This document shows positions 6,752 through 8,851 of a DNA stretch of 8,851 nt, piece by piece. Origin of the DNA: an uncultured Clostridia bacterium. GTDB lineage: Bacteria; Bacillota; Clostridia; Oscillospirales; QAKW01. Location: contig CALXGU010000059.1 of the NCBI GenBank assembly GCA_944387905.1, positions 1 through 8,851 on the forward strand. The letters run 5' to 3'. The first letter of the stretch is position 1, and each line of letters starts with the position of its first letter. The translations under genes were made by a program, and so were the position numbers. Under the pieces are notes generated by a model. That model searched no databases. It was not told where the DNA came from and saw only the letters and a list, made by a program, of their open reading frames with translations.

Positions 6752-6763
6752 CTGTTTAAATGT
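6739..6763. repeat. Inverted repeat between the divergent rarA and transketolase promoters
   Basis: ACATTTAAA (6739-6747) and TTTAAATGT (6755-6763) are perfect nine-base arms around a seven-base centre, TCAACTG. The repeat covers the -35 of the rarA promoter and ends eight bases before the -35 of the transketolase promoter. The size and spacing fit a dimeric repressor or activator site, but the arms are mostly A/T, which raises the odds of a chance match. Confidence 0.4.
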
Positions 6764-6771
6764 TTTTAATA

Positions 6772-6800
6772 TTGACACGCGAGCATATAAATAGTAAAAT
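6772..6800 (+). promoter_or_regulatory. Sigma-A promoter of the transketolase operon
   Basis: TTGACA (6772-6777), a perfect -35, is 17 bases from TAAAAT (6795-6800), a five-of-six -10. Transcription should start near 6807, giving a leader of about 35 bases that contains the CGGAGGT ribosome site (6828-6834). Confidence 0.85.
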
Positions 6801-6841
6801 TAATACATTGATTCAAGGGGATGAATACGGAGGTAATTTGA

Positions 6842-7669
6842 ATGGAAGATATTCAAAAAATTGAATTGAAAAATATCGCTCTTAAAATACGGCGTGATAT
6901 TATAGAACAGGTTTATAACGCAAAATCTGGTCATCCGGGAGGTTCTCTGTCTATTGCGGACATAATTACATATCTTTATTTTAAAGAAATGAATATTAAC
7001 CCCTCAAATCCAAAAGATCCCGACAGGGACAGGCTTGTTTTGTCTAAAGGACATTCATGTCCAGCCCTTTATGCGGCGCTTGCTGAAAAAGGATATTTTT
7101 CAACGGATATTCTTAAAACTTTCAGAAAACTCGACAGCTTTCTGCAAGGCCATCCTGATATGAAAAATACACCCGGCGTTGATATGTCAAGCGGCTCGCT
7201 GGGTCAGGGTATCTCTGCGGCATGCGGAATCGCCTTGGCGGGAAAATTGGATAAGAAAAATTACAGGGTCTACGCTATTTTAGGTGACGGCGAGATTGAA
7301 GAAGGACAGGTATGGGAAGCATTTATGTTTGCGGCTCATTACTGCTTGTCAAATCTGTGTGTTATCATAGACCGTAACGGTCTTCAGATCGACGGCAAGT
7401 GCAAAGATGTCATGTCCAGCGAGCCGCTGGAAGATAAAATGCAGGCATTCGGCTTCAATGTCAGGGTTATCAACGCGCATGATTTTGACGATATAGAAAG
7501 CGCCTTTGATTTTGCTGAAAAAACAACCGATAAGCCGACCGCGATTATTGCAAATTCAATCAAGGGCAAAGGGGTATCGTTTATGGAAAATGTCGTATCG
7601 TGGCACGGTACGGCTCCGAACGATCAGCAATATGAGCAGGCGATGTCGGAACTTAAGGAGGTGCGGTAA
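6842..7669 (+). CDS. Transketolase, N-terminal (TPP-binding) subunit
   Basis: This is the cofactor-binding half of a split transketolase, which moves two-carbon ketol units between sugar phosphates in the non-oxidative pentose phosphate pathway. The 275-residue product has SGHPGGSLSIAD (29-40), LSKGHSCPALYAAL (68-80), and the thiamine-diphosphate motif from GDGE (148-151) to the Asn of DRN (Asn179). SWHGTAP (253-259) is also present. These are the residues that hold diphosphate and metal ion. The ATG has CGGAGGT about eight bases upstream. It ends two bases before the second subunit gene, whose ribosome site lies within its last codons. Split transketolases of this form are frequent in Clostridia and archaea, so this is not a broken gene. 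A specialised ketose substrate cannot be excluded from sequence alone. Confidence 0.92.
   Translation: MEDIQKIELKNIALKIRRDIIEQVYNAKSGHPGGSLSIADIITYLYFKEMNINPSNPKDPDRDRLVLSKGHSCPALYAALAEKGYFSTDILKTFRKLDSFLQGHPDMKNTPGVDMSSGSLGQGISAACGIALAGKLDKKNYRVYAILGDGEIEEGQVWEAFMFAAHYCLSNLCVIIDRNGLQIDGKCKDVMSSEPLEDKMQAFGFNVRVINAHDFDDIESAFDFAEKTTDKPTAIIANSIKGKGVSFMENVVSWHGTAPNDQQYEQAMSELKEVR
7655..7662 (+). promoter_or_regulatory. Ribosome binding site for the second transketolase subunit
   Basis: AAGGAGGT sits inside the final codons of the N-terminal subunit gene, nine bases before the ATG at 7672. It shows that the second subunit is started independently rather than being read by frameshift, and that the two genes are translated in step. 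Confidence 0.85.
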
Positions 7670-7671
7670 TA

Positions 7672-8607
7672 ATGCTGAAAGAAGCTACAAGAGAAAGTTA
7701 CGGCAAGGCTCTTGCCGAGTTTGCCGAAAAATATGATTTATATGTTTTGGACGCCGATCTGTCAGAGGCGACAAAAACAAAAATATTCGCTCAGAAATAC
7801 CCTGAAAGATTTATTGACTGTGGTATAGCCGAATCTAACATGGTATCTGTGGCGGCAGGTCTTGCCGCTAGCGGCAAGACAGTTTTTGCAAGTTCTTTTG
7901 CAATGTTTTTGGCCGGCAGAGCATTTGAACAGGTCAGAAACTCAATAGGTTATCCTCATCTTAATGTAAAGCTCGGTGCAACACATGCCGGACTCAGTGT
8001 CGGGGAGGACGGGGCTACGCATCAATGCAATGAAGATATTGCGCTTATGCGCACCATACCCGGTATGGTAGTCTTGAATCCTGCCGATCCTGTCGAGGCA
8101 CGCCTTGCGGTTAAAGCTGCAATAGAACATGACGGTCCGGTATATTTGCGTTTCGGCAGAATGCCGGTTGAACAGATACTTCCGGATGACTATGATTTTG
8201 AAATAGGAAAAGGTGTTGTTTTGGAAGACGGCACCGATGTTGCCATTATCGCTACAGGCCTTATGGTCGGCGAAGCATTGAAAGCGGCTCAAGCCCTTAA
8301 ACAAAAATCTGTAAATGCTGCCGTAATTAATATTTCTTCAATAAAACCACTTGACAAAAAGCTTGTTTTGGAATATTCTATTAAATGCGGCGCGCTTGTG
8401 ACATCTGAAGAACATTCTGTAATAGGCGGTCTGGGCTCCGCTGTCTGTGAAGCGGTTAGCGAAGCTGCGCCTTGTCCAGTGATACGTCACGGAGTAGAGG
8501 ATATGTTCGGTAAAAGTGCCGCGGCTCTCAAGGTCTTGGATTACTATAAGCTGAATGCCGAAGGTATAGTTCAGAAGGCGCTGGAGGCCGTTTCTCTTAA
8601 AAAATGA
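7672..8607 (+). CDS. Transketolase, C-terminal (pyrimidine-binding) subunit
   Basis: This is the second half of the split transketolase. It supplies the pyrimidine-binding domain and the C-terminal domain, and makes the active site at the interface with the first subunit. The 311-residue product shows VLDADLSEATKT (25-36). FIDCGIAESNM (47-57) contains Glu54, the glutamate that activates thiamine diphosphate. FASSFAMFLAGRAFEQVRN (72-90) and GEDGATHQ (111-118) form the substrate and pyrimidine region. VYLRFGRMP (157-165) follows, then a C-terminal transketolase domain with SIKPLD (223-228) and TSEEHSVIGGLGSAV (244-258). Length and order match the C-terminal half of full-length transketolase. 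The stop is 30 bases before tRNA-Ala, with no clear terminator between, so the mRNA may run through the tRNA. Confidence 0.92.
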   Translation: MLKEATRESYGKALAEFAEKYDLYVLDADLSEATKTKIFAQKYPERFIDCGIAESNMVSVAAGLAASGKTVFASSFAMFLAGRAFEQVRNSIGYPHLNVKLGATHAGLSVGEDGATHQCNEDIALMRTIPGMVVLNPADPVEARLAVKAAIEHDGPVYLRFGRMPVEQILPDDYDFEIGKGVVLEDGTDVAIIATGLMVGEALKAAQALKQKSVNAAVINISSIKPLDKKLVLEYSIKCGALVTSEEHSVIGGLGSAVCEAVSEAAPCPVIRHGVEDMFGKSAAALKVLDYYKLNAEGIVQKALEAVSLKK

Positions 8608-8613
8608 TTTTTT

Positions 8614-8631
8614 GCGGATCATCAGATCCGC
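8614..8631 (+). other. Hairpin between transketolase and tRNA-Ala
   Basis: GCGGATC (8614-8620) and GATCCGC (8625-8631) form a perfect seven-pair stem with an ATCA loop. It starts six bases after the transketolase stop and ends six bases before the tRNA. The T run precedes the stem and none follows it, so it does not look like an intrinsic terminator on either strand. It could guard the 3' end of the transketolase mRNA after tRNA 5' processing, but this is inference. Confidence 0.5.
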
Positions 8632-8637
8632 TGAAAT

Positions 8638-8713
8638 GGGCTTATAGCTCAGTTGGTAGAGCGATGCGTTCGCAACGCATAGGTCAGGGGTTCGATTCCC
8701 CTTAGGTCCACCA
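8638..8713 (+). tRNA. tRNA-Ala, anticodon CGC
   Basis: A complete 76-base cloverleaf with encoded CCA. The acceptor arms are GGGCTTA (8638-8644) and TAGGTCC (8703-8709). D-arm GCTC pairs with GAGC (8647-8662). The anticodon stem is ATGCG/CGCAT around loop TTCGCAA, with anticodon CGC at 8671-8673. The T-arm is AGGGG/CCCCT around TTCGATT. The third acceptor pair is G-U, the classic alanine identity element, and the discriminator base is A73. It should read GCG codons. No separate promoter is visible in the 30 bases upstream, so it may be cut from the transketolase transcript. Confidence 0.97.
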
Positions 8714-8717
8714 AAAT

Positions 8718-8770
8718 AAGGCTTGAAGCCATATTATGCTTCAAGCCTTGATTATTTTGCTATTTTATTT
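8718..8770 (+). terminator. Hairpin terminator after tRNA-Ala
   Basis: AAGGCTTGAAGC (8718-8729) and GCTTCAAGCCTT (8738-8749) form a perfect 12-pair stem with an eight-base loop. The following sequence is T-rich but broken (GATTATTTTGCTATTTTATTTT), so termination may be partial. It begins four bases after the tRNA CCA end and would also define the trailer for tRNA maturation. Confidence 0.7.
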
Positions 8771-8783
8771 TAAGGAGCTTAAT

Positions 8784-8851
8784 ATGAAACTTGGTATCGT
8801 CGGTTTGCCTAATGTTGGTAAGAGCACTTTATTCAATGCAATAACCAATTC
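8784..8851 (+). CDS. ychF: GTPase/ATPase YchF (OLA1 family), 3' end outside window
   Basis: Only the first 22 codons are present. They read MKLGIVGLPNVGKSTLFNAI then TN, with the P-loop GLPNVGKS. This start is characteristic of YchF/OLA1, a ribosome-associated P-loop protein of the Obg family that favours ATP and has been linked to translation and stress responses. AAGGAG (8772-8777) stands six bases before the ATG. The terminator-like hairpin after tRNA-Ala ends only 34 bases upstream and no clear promoter fits between, so its expression may depend on readthrough. Other Obg-family proteins share the P-loop, but an ORF starting right at this motif points to YchF. Confidence 0.88.
   Translation, partial: MKLGIVGLPNVGKSTLFNAITN

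Noticed and set aside
6821..6841. Six-codon leader frame (MNTEVI) directly before the transketolase start
   Set aside because: It runs through the ribosome site, has no site of its own, and shows no repeated codons of the kind used for attenuation.
6842..8607. Transketolase in two pieces as a possible frameshift
   Set aside because: The second frame has its own AAGGAGGT site and ATG, and the break is at the domain boundary known for natural two-subunit transketolases.
8614..8631. Hairpin as a transketolase terminator
   Set aside because: No T run follows the stem on either strand. The T's precede it on the plus strand.
1..8851. CRISPR, mobile element, phage, toxin-antitoxin or defence system
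   Set aside because: No spaced repeats, terminal inverted repeats, transposase, integrase or nuclease-methylase genes were seen. The genes are core functions with uniform style. The tRNA could be an integration target, but no integrase lies in the window.

Overview
The window looks like an ordinary chromosomal segment of a low-to-moderate GC, endospore-forming Clostridia-type Firmicute. The evidence is the engulfment-channel genes spoIIIAG and spoIIIAH, an Asp23/Gls24-family gene directly behind them, strong AGGAGG-type ribosome sites, consensus sigma-A promoters, and a split (two-gene) transketolase. A gut-type Oscillospiraceae/Ruminococcaceae relative is my best guess from protein style, but no feature here fixes the genus.

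Layout. Positions 1-1567 (+) carry the end of the spoIIIA operon (spoIIIAG cut by the window edge, then spoIIIAH) and an Asp23-family gene with its own promoter, closed by a hairpin terminator. A second hairpin serves the convergent secDF operon, which is read on the minus strand from a near-consensus promoter at about 4015-3987 down to 1647. Divergent from secDF is a DUF368 membrane protein (PopT family, 4046-4840). Its last 63 bases overlap the tail of the convergent nth. rarA and nth (6695-4778, minus) form a two-gene DNA maintenance operon with a 14-base overlap. Divergent from rarA, with facing near-consensus promoters around a 9-bp-arm inverted repeat, are the two transketolase subunit genes (6842-8607, +). 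They are followed by tRNA-Ala(CGC), a 12-bp hairpin, and the start of ychF, which the window edge cuts off.

How the genes work together. SpoIIIAG and SpoIIIAH build the mother-cell side of the channel that feeds the forespore. SecD and SecF pull on proteins leaving through SecYEG. The DUF368 protein is expected to recycle undecaprenyl phosphate for wall synthesis. RarA and Nth handle stalled forks and oxidised pyrimidines. The transketolase pair belongs to the non-oxidative pentose phosphate pathway. These are separate housekeeping and sporulation modules rather than one system.

There is no gene-free stretch above 300 bases. I saw no CRISPR array, insertion sequence, prophage gene, toxin-antitoxin pair or defence gene. 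I did not find an undescribed system. The observations worth a second look concern gene boundaries, promoters, hairpins and overlaps.
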